Assembly: GCA_910585605.1 (NCBI GenBank)
Contig: CAJUFL010000093.1
Location: 1-8,107, forward strand
Source of the DNA: an uncultured Lachnospiraceae bacterium
GTDB taxonomy: Bacteria > Bacillota > Clostridia > Lachnospirales > Lachnospiraceae
Direction of reading: 5' to 3'
Length of the DNA: 8,107 nt
The notes beneath the pieces were generated by a model, which was not told the DNA's origin, searched no databases, and was given only the letters and a program-made list of their open reading frames with translations. The first letter of the stretch is position 1; each line of letters begins with the position of its first letter. This document shows, in pieces, positions 1-6,051 of the stretch. A program made the position numbers and the translations under genes.

Positions 1-161
1 CAGCGTTCGATATGGATTTTTCCACGAACATACATGTTCAGAATGGGTTTAACAACCTTTTAACGCTATTGGATGAAATGGAGTTCAGGTTCGGGACTTA
101 CGTTTGGGATCCGCGCTACAAAGGTTTGGATGACTATATCTGGGCGCAGAAGAACAAATAA
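1..161 (+). CDS. C-terminal fragment of a DUF3854/Toprim-like mobile-element protein (5' end outside window)
   Basis: This open frame enters from the left edge, reads in frame from base 3 and ends at TAA 159-161, leaving 52 visible residues. The fragment contains AFDMDF near the start, a helix with LLTLLDEMEF, then FGTYVWDP and KGLDDYIWAQ near the end. This order (an acidic strand end FDMD, a helix, a strand, then a K-G-(L/I/V)-DD motif) matches my recollection of the C-terminal Toprim-like part of DUF3854 proteins. Those are primase- or helicase-associated proteins on integrative and conjugative elements of Firmicutes, where the acidic residues would coordinate metal or DNA. The start, length and any helicase domain cannot be seen. 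The assignment is from motif memory only; the fragment could belong to another Toprim-bearing replication protein. It points to mobile-element DNA upstream of the window. Confidence 0.6.
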   Translation, partial: AFDMDFSTNIHVQNGFNNLLTLLDEMEFRFGTYVWDPRYKGLDDYIWAQKNK

Positions 162-166
162 CAAGA

Positions 167-195
167 AAGAGCGGGACCATAACGGTTCCGCTCTT
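167..195 (+). terminator. Hairpin downstream of the DUF3854-like gene, probable terminator or attenuator
   Basis: Two 12-nt arms, AAGAGCGGGACC (167-178) and GGTTCCGCTCTT (184-195), pair completely with one G-U wobble around a 5-nt loop. The stem lies six bases after the stop codon of the upstream gene. It is followed by AATTTAAA rather than a continuous T-tract, so termination may be partial. Only 28 bp separate the hairpin from the next start codon and no clear separate promoter is visible, so the small genes downstream may be served by readthrough. Confidence 0.6.
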
Positions 196-223
196 AATTT
201 AAAGAAGGAAGGTTTAAAATTCA

Positions 224-499
224 ATGAGAAAACGAAAAGAACAACCTAAACTTGTTGTTGAAATCGAAAGTGATAGGAAGACTGGACGTATTAAAACAGT
301 GAGCGTTTTTGATAACCGCACTCAAAAATACTGGTCAGTCGACCAAATACAGGAACGCGGCATTGTATGGTTCTTAAATCTAACGGACATGAAAGAAACT
401 TTGAATTGGAACTTGAACGGAGATAGTGCAAAATACCAGTTTAAATGGGGACAATCATGTAAAAAAAGATCGTCTGGTGTCGCTTATATTTATCATTAA
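224..499 (+). CDS. Hypothetical basic protein of 91 aa
   Basis: I do not recognise this protein. It begins with a basic stretch (MRKRKEQPK), followed by segments that look like a small beta-sheet: KLVVEIES, RIKTVSVFDN and KYWSVDQI (residues 9-42). A tryptophan-rich middle (WFLNL, LNWNL, FKWGQ) and a basic C-terminus (CKKRSSG) follow. There is no signal peptide or membrane segment, and no catalytic motif is evident. The ATG at 224 has an AAGGAAGG site at about 11-nt spacing (around 205-212), slightly long but usable. It is first of four closely packed small genes; 14 bp separate it from the next. Context suggests an accessory gene of a mobile element. Basic charge and small size would allow nucleic-acid binding, but that is speculation. 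Confidence 0.75.
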   Translation: MRKRKEQPKLVVEIESDRKTGRIKTVSVFDNRTQKYWSVDQIQERGIVWFLNLTDMKETLNWNLNGDSAKYQFKWGQSCKKRSSGVAYIYH

Positions 500-513
500 A
501 ACAGGAGGCAAAA

Positions 514-810
514 ATGAAAGAAACAAATAAAGCGTTAAAATTTCAAGTAATTCACGATGGCAAATTCTATGAATTCAACGAAGGATTGAAGGCATATTTA
601 TTCCACCTTGGACTACATAATGCTCACGACAAAAAGCACGGAATGAAGGCAATGCTGTATTACGTGGAATTGGTATGCAGATGTATTCATACTGACATTA
701 ATAGCATGTTAATAGAGGATTTTGCCGAATTCGTTTCTCACCATTGGCGAACCGTCAGACATATGGATAGATACGAATTGTTAGATTACTACTATGACCA
801 TAAAAATTAA
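514..810 (+). CDS. Hypothetical protein of 98 aa
   Basis: No family is recognised. The start is well supported by AGGAGG (503-508) five bases before ATG 514. The N-terminus (ALKFQVIHDGKFYEFNEGLKAYLF, residues 7-30) reads as a short strand-turn-strand followed by helix. The rest looks helical, with many His, Tyr and acidic residues (HNAHDKKHGMKAM, DFAEFVSHHW, YELLDYYYDH). The histidine-rich composition (His at 14, 31, 35, 38, 42, 59, 76, 77 and 83) is notable, but the residues do not form a recognised metal site. No signal peptide or membrane helix is seen. Its stop codon overlaps the ribosome binding site of the following gene, so translation is probably coupled. It most likely belongs to the mobile-element accessory block. 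Confidence 0.8.
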   Translation: MKETNKALKFQVIHDGKFYEFNEGLKAYLFHLGLHNAHDKKHGMKAMLYYVELVCRCIHTDINSMLIEDFAEFVSHHWRTVRHMDRYELLDYYYDHKN

Positions 811-821
811 AGGAGAATAAA

Positions 822-1331
822 ATGAAAGAATCAAAAGAATCACTTTTTAAGCGTATAGTTGAAGCGCGAGTAAATAAAATAACGGCTATGCTCAGGCTGC
901 TAGGCAACTGCTCGTTTAAAGGTAATTATGAGTATTCGGATGAGCAGGTTGAAAAGGTGTTCCAAAAACTTCAAAGAGAATTAACTAAAACATATAACCG
1001 ATATAAGTGTGAATTACACGGAAAAGGTCGTTTTAGTTTGACAAATCCTGAGGCATCATATAGCTCGGATGGGTATGCTTTTCCGTCAATAATCTTACCA
1101 CTCCCCAATGGACAACGTTTACGGGCATCGGCGGATGACGATGAAAGTTATCCCGCAATAAGTATTTGGCTACAATCCGATGATTGTGAAGATGAACAGT
1201 CGGTTGCGTTTGTTGAATACAATTGTGAACATGAAAGGGGACAGGAAATACATATCGGTGTTTGCAGTTCCGAATCTGAGGATCCGTACATGTATGTGCC
1301 GTATAATAAAGGAGAGCAGGATGACCGATAA
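822..1331 (+). CDS. ICE-associated hypothetical protein of 169 aa, apparently two modules
   Basis: The ATG at 822 follows AGGAG (811-815) by six bases. Residues 1-62 form a helical module containing LLGNCSFKGNYEYSDEQVEK and LQRELTKTYNRY. A 'GNCS...NYEY(S/T)-EEQV-K-F-LE-EL' pattern recurs, as I remember it, in small proteins of conjugative elements in Clostridia. Residues 84-162 form a second, acidic module: FPSIILPLPNG, then YPAISIWLQSD, SVAFVEYN, GQEIHIGVCSS and DPYMYVPY, an alternation typical of a beta-sheet. This half also resembles short ICE proteins I recall as stand-alone genes. A fusion of two such modules is therefore plausible. No catalytic residues or membrane segments are seen. 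The last 11 bp overlap the start of the next gene, which indicates translational coupling. Function is unknown. Confidence 0.8.
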   Translation: MKESKESLFKRIVEARVNKITAMLRLLGNCSFKGNYEYSDEQVEKVFQKLQRELTKTYNRYKCELHGKGRFSLTNPEASYSSDGYAFPSIILPLPNGQRLRASADDDESYPAISIWLQSDDCEDEQSVAFVEYNCEHERGQEIHIGVCSSESEDPYMYVPYNKGEQDDR

Positions 1332-1749
1332 GGAGAAAAAAGAACGCGAGTCAACAATCTTGGAAATTCAGTCTAGGAAAGTTGTGCTGGAGAAAATTGA
1401 AAATGCTTATAAACGTTTAAAAAAACAAGCTGAAGCCCAATATGAAAAGCGTAAGGAAAAAGTTCAAGCAGCAAGCGAATACGAAAGTATTGAGGATGCG
1501 CACACTGCGTATGGATATGACTGTATTACTGAAACTGAGTATTACGAAATTATAAAAATATTTGAGCAGGGTGAGGAGTATGTTGAAAAGCATTTGTCAG
1601 CACAAGAGGTCGCAGTCAAAATTCTTGGTGAATTTATTGGAAGACTGAATTCCGAAATAAGAAGCTTCGAGTTCGACTTGCTTCCGCCCGAAGAGCAGGT
1701 GCGGATATTGCAAGAACAAGAAGAACGATTGTTAAAAAAGAAAAATTAA
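1321..1749 (+). CDS. Hypothetical coiled-coil protein of 142 aa
   Basis: I place the start at ATG 1321 because AAAGGAG (1308-1314) lies six bases upstream and the product begins MTDKEKKERES. The same frame is open back to an ATG at 1180, but that would overlap the preceding gene by about 150 bp without a good ribosome binding site. The protein is highly charged and mostly helical. Residues 3-50 (EKKERESTILEIQ, KIENAYKRLKKQAEAQYEKRKEK) and the C-terminal stretch from about 90 onward (LGEFIGRLNSEIRSFEFD, PPEEQVRILQEQEERLLKKKN) have a coiled-coil character. The middle segment around residues 55-75 (EDAHTAYGYD, ETEYYE) is less helical. No enzymatic motif or membrane segment is visible. It is the last gene before a strong terminator, so it ends the upstream transcription unit. 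It may be a structural or regulatory accessory protein of the element; the role is unknown. Confidence 0.8.
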   Translation: MTDKEKKERESTILEIQSRKVVLEKIENAYKRLKKQAEAQYEKRKEKVQAASEYESIEDAHTAYGYDCITETEYYEIIKIFEQGEEYVEKHLSAQEVAVKILGEFIGRLNSEIRSFEFDLLPPEEQVRILQEQEERLLKKKN

Positions 1750-1754
1750 ACCTT

Positions 1755-1790
1755 AACGGTACTTAGCCGAAGCTAAGTACCGTTTTTTTT
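1755..1790 (+). terminator. Strong rho-independent terminator ending the small-gene operon
   Basis: A perfect 13-bp stem (AACGGTACTTAGC at 1755-1767 with GCTAAGTACCGTT at 1772-1784) encloses a CGAA tetraloop and runs directly into a T-tract reaching 1790. It begins five bases after the stop codon of the coiled-coil gene. It separates the mobile-element genes from the membrane/HD operon, which has its own promoter. Confidence 0.95.
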
Positions 1791-1824
1791 ATAAAAACCA
1801 TTAAGGGGGAAATGATTTCACGGT

Positions 1825-1844
1825 GTCAATCACTTGTAATTGAC
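1825..1844. promoter_or_regulatory. Imperfect 20-bp palindrome over the -35, candidate operator
   Basis: The outer arms GTCAAT (1825-1830) and ATTGAC (1839-1844) are perfect inverted repeats, and inner AC/GT bases also pair, so 8 of 10 positions are symmetric. The palindrome covers the proposed -35 hexamer at 1834-1839, the position expected for a dimeric repressor that blocks RNA polymerase. No transcription factor is encoded in the operon as far as it is visible, so the regulator would be elsewhere. It could also be coincidental in A/T-rich DNA. Confidence 0.45.
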
Positions 1845-1862
1845 GTTGGTTTATGCTATAAT
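1834..1862 (+). promoter_or_regulatory. Extended -10 sigma-A-type promoter of the RCK-RyR/HD operon
   Basis: TTGTAA (1834-1839) and a perfect TATAAT (1857-1862) are separated by 17 bp, and TGC immediately precedes the -10, the extended -10 arrangement of vegetative Gram-positive promoters. Transcription would start near 1869-1870 and give a leader of about 90 nt before the GTG at 1961. It is the only convincing promoter between the terminator at 1755-1790 and the first membrane-protein gene. It probably drives the whole operon, as the later gaps (37 and 22 bp) contain only ribosome binding sites. Confidence 0.75.
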
Positions 1863-1870
1863 TGATTATG

Positions 1871-1914
1871 TCGAATTATGTGCTAATTTGGCGAATTATA
1901 AGTTGTCGAATAAA
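1871..1914 (+). repeat. Three short direct repeats (CGAATTAT-like) just downstream of the promoter
   Basis: CGAATTAT occurs exactly at 1872-1879 and again at 1892-1899, a 20-bp spacing close to two DNA helical turns. A third, partial copy (GTCGAAT at 1905-1911, matching GTCGAAT at 1870-1876) follows. The repeats begin at or just after the predicted transcription start, so they could be protein sites on one DNA face or elements of the leader RNA. The copies are short and the region is A/T-rich, so chance is a real alternative. Confidence 0.4.
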
Positions 1915-1937
1915 AGATTAATTTAACTAGTTAGCAC
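1880..1937 (+). promoter_or_regulatory. Long-range inverted repeat in the 5' leader, possible structured leader RNA
   Basis: GTGCTAA (1880-1886) is exactly complementary to TTAGCAC (1931-1937). In RNA the stem extends to about 10 pairs by adding a U-G below and a U-G and U-A above. It would close a roughly 40-nt segment that ends a dozen bases before the GGGAG ribosome binding site (1949-1953). A perfect 10-bp palindrome, TAACTAGTTA (1924-1933), overlaps the 3' arm and could form an alternative pairing. No known riboswitch family is recognised, and no T-tract follows, so translational rather than transcriptional control would be expected. Confidence 0.35.
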
Positions 1938-1960
1938 GATGACATTATGGGAGCACAAAA

Positions 1961-3811
1961 GTGACGCTAACATTATTTTGTATTTTATCTTTAATCATAT
2001 CTGTGCTTGTTCTAGCTACAGCAATAACTCTAAGTGTATTGTTACATAGAGCGGAATTAGTAAAAGAAAATTTCGACAGCAGGAAAAGGTTTTTTCTTGC
2101 GCCTTTTCATGTTTTTCTAATTGGCTTTTTCATTGCCGCAGTAGTGCTTTTCTATCCGGTTTATTATACTGACTTTTTGGAGAGCGATCAAGGTTTTGTT
2201 AAAGTCATCAAATCTGTATTGCTTTCAATACATAATGTCTTAAGGCTATTTGTGCTTGATGGTGAATTTGATAATATAAGAGATCTTCTAAGTGATTCAA
2301 CTAGAGTTGAATCGAGTGTGGGGGCAGTCTATACGATATATGCAGCAATCATTTATATAGCGGCACCCGCATTGACAGCCGGAGTGGTTTTATCTTTTTT
2401 TAAAGGTGCTTCAGCGTTCATAAAGTTTAGTTTATATCCACGTTCTGATATCTATATTTTATCTGAGTTGAACGAGAAGTCTATAATATTAGCTCAAGAT
2501 ATCCTTACAAATAAATCGAATAAGCGCAAACGGCTTGTGGTGTTCACCGATGTTTTTGAAAAAGATGAGGAGAGTAATTTCGAACTGGTCTCTCAAGCAA
2601 AAAGGCTTGGCGCTATCTGTATGCGTAAAGATATTGTTGAAATCGGACTGAAACGAACAAACAATATTTATAGAAAAATTTATCTGATTGGTGAAGATGA
2701 AGATGAAAATATCAAGCAGGCATTGACACTTATTGAAAGATGCAGGAATACACCAAGATACAATACAAATAAAACTCAGATTTATGTATTTGCAAATAGC
2801 GTTGAAAGTGAGGTTCTTCTTAACTCAATAGACAATGGTGCAGTGAAGGTAAGGAGAATAAATGAGAATAATAATCTAATAATTCACACATTAAAGAACT
2901 ATTCAATCTTTGATGATGCGTGCACAGTAAATGGTCAGAAAGAAATAAGTGTTGCTGTTGTAGGATTAGGTGCCTATGGCATCGAATTATTAAAGGCAAT
3001 TTGCTGGTGCGGACAAATGCCCGGTTATAATATTACGATTCACGCCTTTGATAAAGAATCCGATGTGCAAGCCAAAATCAAAAATGTTGCTCCGGAATTG
3101 ATTAAGTACAATGGTAAAGAGATAAAGGGTGAACCATACTACAAAATTGTTTTCCACAACGATATTGATGTTGAAAGCTATGAATTCCAAGAGAAACTAT
3201 CCGAAATCAGTCTTATTTCGAGCGCATTTGTCACGTTAGGTGATGACGAGCTAAATATAGAAACCGCGATGAAAATGCGTGTACAGTTTGGTCGTGATGC
3301 TATTTCTGCTGGGAAGCATATCCCACCTATTTATGCGGTAGTATATAGTATGTCTAAAACTCAAGCTGCAAGTCACGGCGGAATAAAGAATATGTGTGAC
3401 GAAGATTATGGGATTTCTTTCATTGGCAGTATTCAGTCCAGATATTCCATCGAAAGTATAGAACGTAATGAATTGGAGTCAGAAGGATTAAGTTGTCATC
3501 TACATTGGGTTTCACATGTCGATGAGGCTGATGCAATTGGTAAGTACAATAAATATGAGTATTATAGAAGGTCATCGATAGCGGAAGCGATTTATCTCAT
3601 GTTTAGAGAAAAATTAATACAGAATGCCGATCCGGAATTACTGAAGGAATATGAGCACAAGCGTTGGAGTGCTTATATGCGTTCTGAAGGCTATATAGGA
3701 CTTGGCGATAAAAAGGATTATATTGCGAAAACTCATCCGCTACTTATTCCATATCAGTCGCTATCACCAGAAGAACAAAATAAGGATGCAATAAAGACTA
3801 ATAGGAACTGA
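1961..3811 (+). CDS. Membrane protein with tandem TrkA-N/RCK-like Rossmann units and C-terminal RyR domain
   Basis: This 616-aa protein is probably a ligand-responsive membrane component with its large C-terminal part in the cytoplasm. Membrane helices lie at about 3-28, 47-69 and 120-147. The loop between the first two is basic (HRAELVKENFDSRKR) and a basic stretch follows the third, which places the C-terminus inside. An amphipathic helix lies at about 79-99 (FVKVIKSVLLSIHNVLRLF). Residues 162-315 form a first Rossmann-like unit (IYILSELNEKS, LVVFTDVFEKD, IYLIGEDEDENIKQAL). Residues 328-465 form a second with an intact nucleotide-binding loop GLGAYG (335-340) and LGDDELNIETAMKMR. The end is RyR-like: EHKRW (565-569), EGY, THPLLIPY (591-598) and a final K-D (608-609). 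No TVGYG-type potassium filter is present. GTG is the only plausible start: GGGAG at 1949-1953 is seven bases upstream and an in-frame TGA lies at 1940-1942. It is the first gene of the operon. Architecture is clear; transport activity is inferred. Confidence 0.88.
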   Translation: MTLTLFCILSLIISVLVLATAITLSVLLHRAELVKENFDSRKRFFLAPFHVFLIGFFIAAVVLFYPVYYTDFLESDQGFVKVIKSVLLSIHNVLRLFVLDGEFDNIRDLLSDSTRVESSVGAVYTIYAAIIYIAAPALTAGVVLSFFKGASAFIKFSLYPRSDIYILSELNEKSIILAQDILTNKSNKRKRLVVFTDVFEKDEESNFELVSQAKRLGAICMRKDIVEIGLKRTNNIYRKIYLIGEDEDENIKQALTLIERCRNTPRYNTNKTQIYVFANSVESEVLLNSIDNGAVKVRRINENNNLIIHTLKNYSIFDDACTVNGQKEISVAVVGLGAYGIELLKAICWCGQMPGYNITIHAFDKESDVQAKIKNVAPELIKYNGKEIKGEPYYKIVFHNDIDVESYEFQEKLSEISLISSAFVTLGDDELNIETAMKMRVQFGRDAISAGKHIPPIYAVVYSMSKTQAASHGGIKNMCDEDYGISFIGSIQSRYSIESIERNELESEGLSCHLHWVSHVDEADAIGKYNKYEYYRRSSIAEAIYLMFREKLIQNADPELLKEYEHKRWSAYMRSEGYIGLGDKKDYIAKTHPLLIPYQSLSPEEQNKDAIKTNRN

Positions 3812-3848
3812 GTATTATGATATACGATTTTGAAAGGAGACAGCAGAT

Positions 3849-6029
3849 ATGGGAATAATTAATTTTGTTACAGCCGTTTGTTTTGTTGTATTGACGGCTG
3901 AAGTTCTATACGTGCTGATTAGTTTGATAGTAAAAAACAGAGCAAATAGAATTGCGTTTTTGCGAAGCTTTAAAAAAGGAAAATGTGCAATAATATATTT
4001 TTCAGCCATACCGTTATTTTGTATTGGCCAGATGTATGCAGGCGCAGATTTCTTTGCTGCATTTTTTAAAGCAGTCAGTGAAATCATTAATTTGGTAGTC
4101 TTAAAATACTCGACGTCAGCTGTTCAAGCTCTCTTTGATGCTAATCTTTTCTATAAAATAACGATATACTATTGCTTTATTTTAGTTGGCATAAATGCCT
4201 TGTTATTTACTTTTTCGTTGGTTGGACAACGTTTATGGGAGCTTAGGCAAACGATCAAATATAAAAATGGTTCAAAAGATAAATTGTTTATATTTGGCAA
4301 CAACACAAATAGCATATCTATATATAATAGCGATCATGTAAGAAGCAAGGTTATAATTGATAAAATTTCAGACAAAGACAGATATTCTCTCTATACAAAA
4401 AAACTAAGTTTTGTTTCTTGTGACTCTTTTAAGAATTCAGTTTCACAAATATTTAAAATTGTTGAAAAAGGAAAGCGGCAATATACGGTAATTGTTAATA
4501 CCGATAATGATGAGACAAATCTGGCGATTTGTAGGAGCTTTATTTCGGAGATAGAAAAAGCAGATAAGGAAAAAATTTTCAAACAATTACGTATTTATGT
4601 TTTTGGTGATCCGAGATTCAAAGCAATATATGAAGATGCAATGGAAAGCGCTTATGGCTGTCTTCATTATATAAATAAATACCAAATGATTGCTATGGAT
4701 TTCATTGAACATTATCCGTTTACAAAATTCATGGACGAAAGGCACATTGATTACTCTACAACATTAGTCAGAAATGATGTCGATATAAATGTTTGTATGA
4801 TAGGTTTTGGAAAAACGAATCGACAAATATTTCTGACATCGGTAGCCAATAATCAATTTTTATATAAAATCAATTCAGAAATAGCTCTAAAAAAGGTTAA
4901 ATATCATATATTTGATAAGAATCCGGCAGAAAATAATAAAAATTTAAATCATTCTTATTATAGATTTCGCGATGAATGTTCCGATATTGATCCTGATGAT
5001 TATTTGCCACTTCCGTCTTCCCCTGCCGAAGAGAACTTTTACCAACTAGATATAAATGACACAAAATTTTATCGCCATATTAGTCAAATTGTCTCGGCAA
5101 AGCCTAAAGATATTAATTTTGTAATTATTGGTTTTGGTTCGGATCTCGAAAACATAGATATGGCACAAAAATTAGTTGAGAAGAGACAGGAATGGGGACT
5201 CGATAACTTAGTAATATTTGTAAAAGTTAGAACTTGGCACAAGGAGCAGACATTGCTGGAACAAGATGGTTGTTATTTCATCGCAAATGAACAAGATTGT
5301 GTTTATGATATTGAGGCTATAACCGGTGATAATATCTTCCACATGGCCCAAATGCGCAACGAAATTTACGATCTTGAATATAAAATTACACACGAAAATC
5401 TTCTTACTGTGGATAGTACAATATTTGCTGAAAACAAGATTAACGCTAATAAAAACTGGTATTTACGTAAAACTCAATTGGAACGTGAATCTAGTTTGTA
5501 TTGTTGTTTAAGTTTAAAATCTAAACTTAACCTTATGGGGCTCGATTATTGTCCTGAATCTATAAGCGATTTACCTGGTTTGACAGAGAAAGAATATTTG
5601 GATATTTATTCTGAAGGGGATTCTATAGATACAAGCACATACGCATTAACTGTTGAGGGTAAAAAAATTGTAAATTATACGCTTGATTTTATTCCGTCTA
5701 AGCGTACAAACTTGGCAATACAAGAACACCAAAGATGGAACTCATTTATGCTAAGCAAGGGTATGATTCCTGCAACAATAAATGAAATACTAACAGAAAA
5801 ATCCGTACAAAATGGTAAGACTAGATTTACAAACGGCAAAAACTATAAAATTCGTCGGCACGGAAATTTGACAACATTTGAAGGATTGGTAAAGTTCCGC
5901 AAGTTAGTTGCTGAAAGAGATCATACTGATGAATTGGAAAAAGATGTAATTAAATACGATTATCAACTTATGGATGATGCGTATTGGTTATTAAAAAATT
6001 GCGGATATAAGATTGTCAAATTACATTAA
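3849..6029 (+). CDS. Second membrane RCK-like/RyR-like protein, paralogue of the preceding gene product
   Basis: This 726-aa protein has the same layout as its neighbour. Membrane helices are at about 4-28, 46-68 and 104-127, with basic loops after the first (KNRANRIAFLRSFKKGK) and third (GQRLWELRQTIKYKNGSKDK). An amphipathic segment lies between the second and third (FFKAVSEIINLVVLKY). The first Rossmann-like unit runs from about 144 (KLFIFGNNTNS, TVIVNTDNDETNLAI). The second starts at about 311 with INVCMIGFGKTNRQIF and continues to FVIIGFGSDLENIDMAQKL at 424-442. The RyR-like end starts with EHQRWNSFMLSKGM (626-639), but the HPxLVPY part is replaced by an insertion and RRHGNLTTFEGLVKF (669-683). 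The C-terminus is a helical tail, DYQLMDDAYWLLKNCGY. AAAGGAGA (3833-3840) lies eight bases before the ATG, 37 bp after the preceding gene. It is about 110 residues longer than the first, mainly in the last third. A hetero-oligomer with the first protein is likely but inferred. Confidence 0.85.
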   Translation: MGIINFVTAVCFVVLTAEVLYVLISLIVKNRANRIAFLRSFKKGKCAIIYFSAIPLFCIGQMYAGADFFAAFFKAVSEIINLVVLKYSTSAVQALFDANLFYKITIYYCFILVGINALLFTFSLVGQRLWELRQTIKYKNGSKDKLFIFGNNTNSISIYNSDHVRSKVIIDKISDKDRYSLYTKKLSFVSCDSFKNSVSQIFKIVEKGKRQYTVIVNTDNDETNLAICRSFISEIEKADKEKIFKQLRIYVFGDPRFKAIYEDAMESAYGCLHYINKYQMIAMDFIEHYPFTKFMDERHIDYSTTLVRNDVDINVCMIGFGKTNRQIFLTSVANNQFLYKINSEIALKKVKYHIFDKNPAENNKNLNHSYYRFRDECSDIDPDDYLPLPSSPAEENFYQLDINDTKFYRHISQIVSAKPKDINFVIIGFGSDLENIDMAQKLVEKRQEWGLDNLVIFVKVRTWHKEQTLLEQDGCYFIANEQDCVYDIEAITGDNIFHMAQMRNEIYDLEYKITHENLLTVDSTIFAENKINANKNWYLRKTQLERESSLYCCLSLKSKLNLMGLDYCPESISDLPGLTEKEYLDIYSEGDSIDTSTYALTVEGKKIVNYTLDFIPSKRTNLAIQEHQRWNSFMLSKGMIPATINEILTEKSVQNGKTRFTNGKNYKIRRHGNLTTFEGLVKFRKLVAERDHTDELEKDVIKYDYQLMDDAYWLLKNCGYKIVKLH

Positions 6030-6051
6030 AAATTGAATGCGAGGAAGCAGT

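Noticed and set aside
1180..1320. Longer version of the 142-aa coiled-coil protein starting at ATG 1180
   Set aside because: It would overlap the preceding gene by about 150 bp and lacks a good ribosome binding site, whereas ATG 1321 has AAAGGAG at ideal spacing.
1148..1357. Minus-strand open frame of about 69 codons
   Set aside because: It lies opposite two well-supported plus-strand genes, has low-complexity Ser/Cys composition and no plausible ribosome binding site; it is a shadow frame.
1840..1862. TTGACG at 1840-1845 as the -35 for the TATAAT at 1857-1862
   Set aside because: The spacer would be only 11 bp. TTGTAA at 1834-1839 gives the normal 17 bp, and the extended -10 lowers the need for a perfect -35.
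1870..1914. CRISPR-like or iteron array from the CGAATTAT repeats
   Set aside because: Only two exact 8-bp copies plus a partial third, with unequal spacing and no spacers of uniform length; regulatory sites or chance are better explanations.
1961..2460. Classical potassium channel assignment for the first membrane protein
   Set aside because: TrkA-N/RCK-like domains suggest it, but there is no TVGYG-like selectivity filter between the membrane helices, and the second protein also lacks one.
3815..4087. Minus-strand open frame of about 90 codons opposite the start of the second membrane-protein gene
   Set aside because: It mirrors the hydrophobic N-terminal coding region of the plus-strand gene and covers its ribosome binding site; nothing in its composition supports independent coding.
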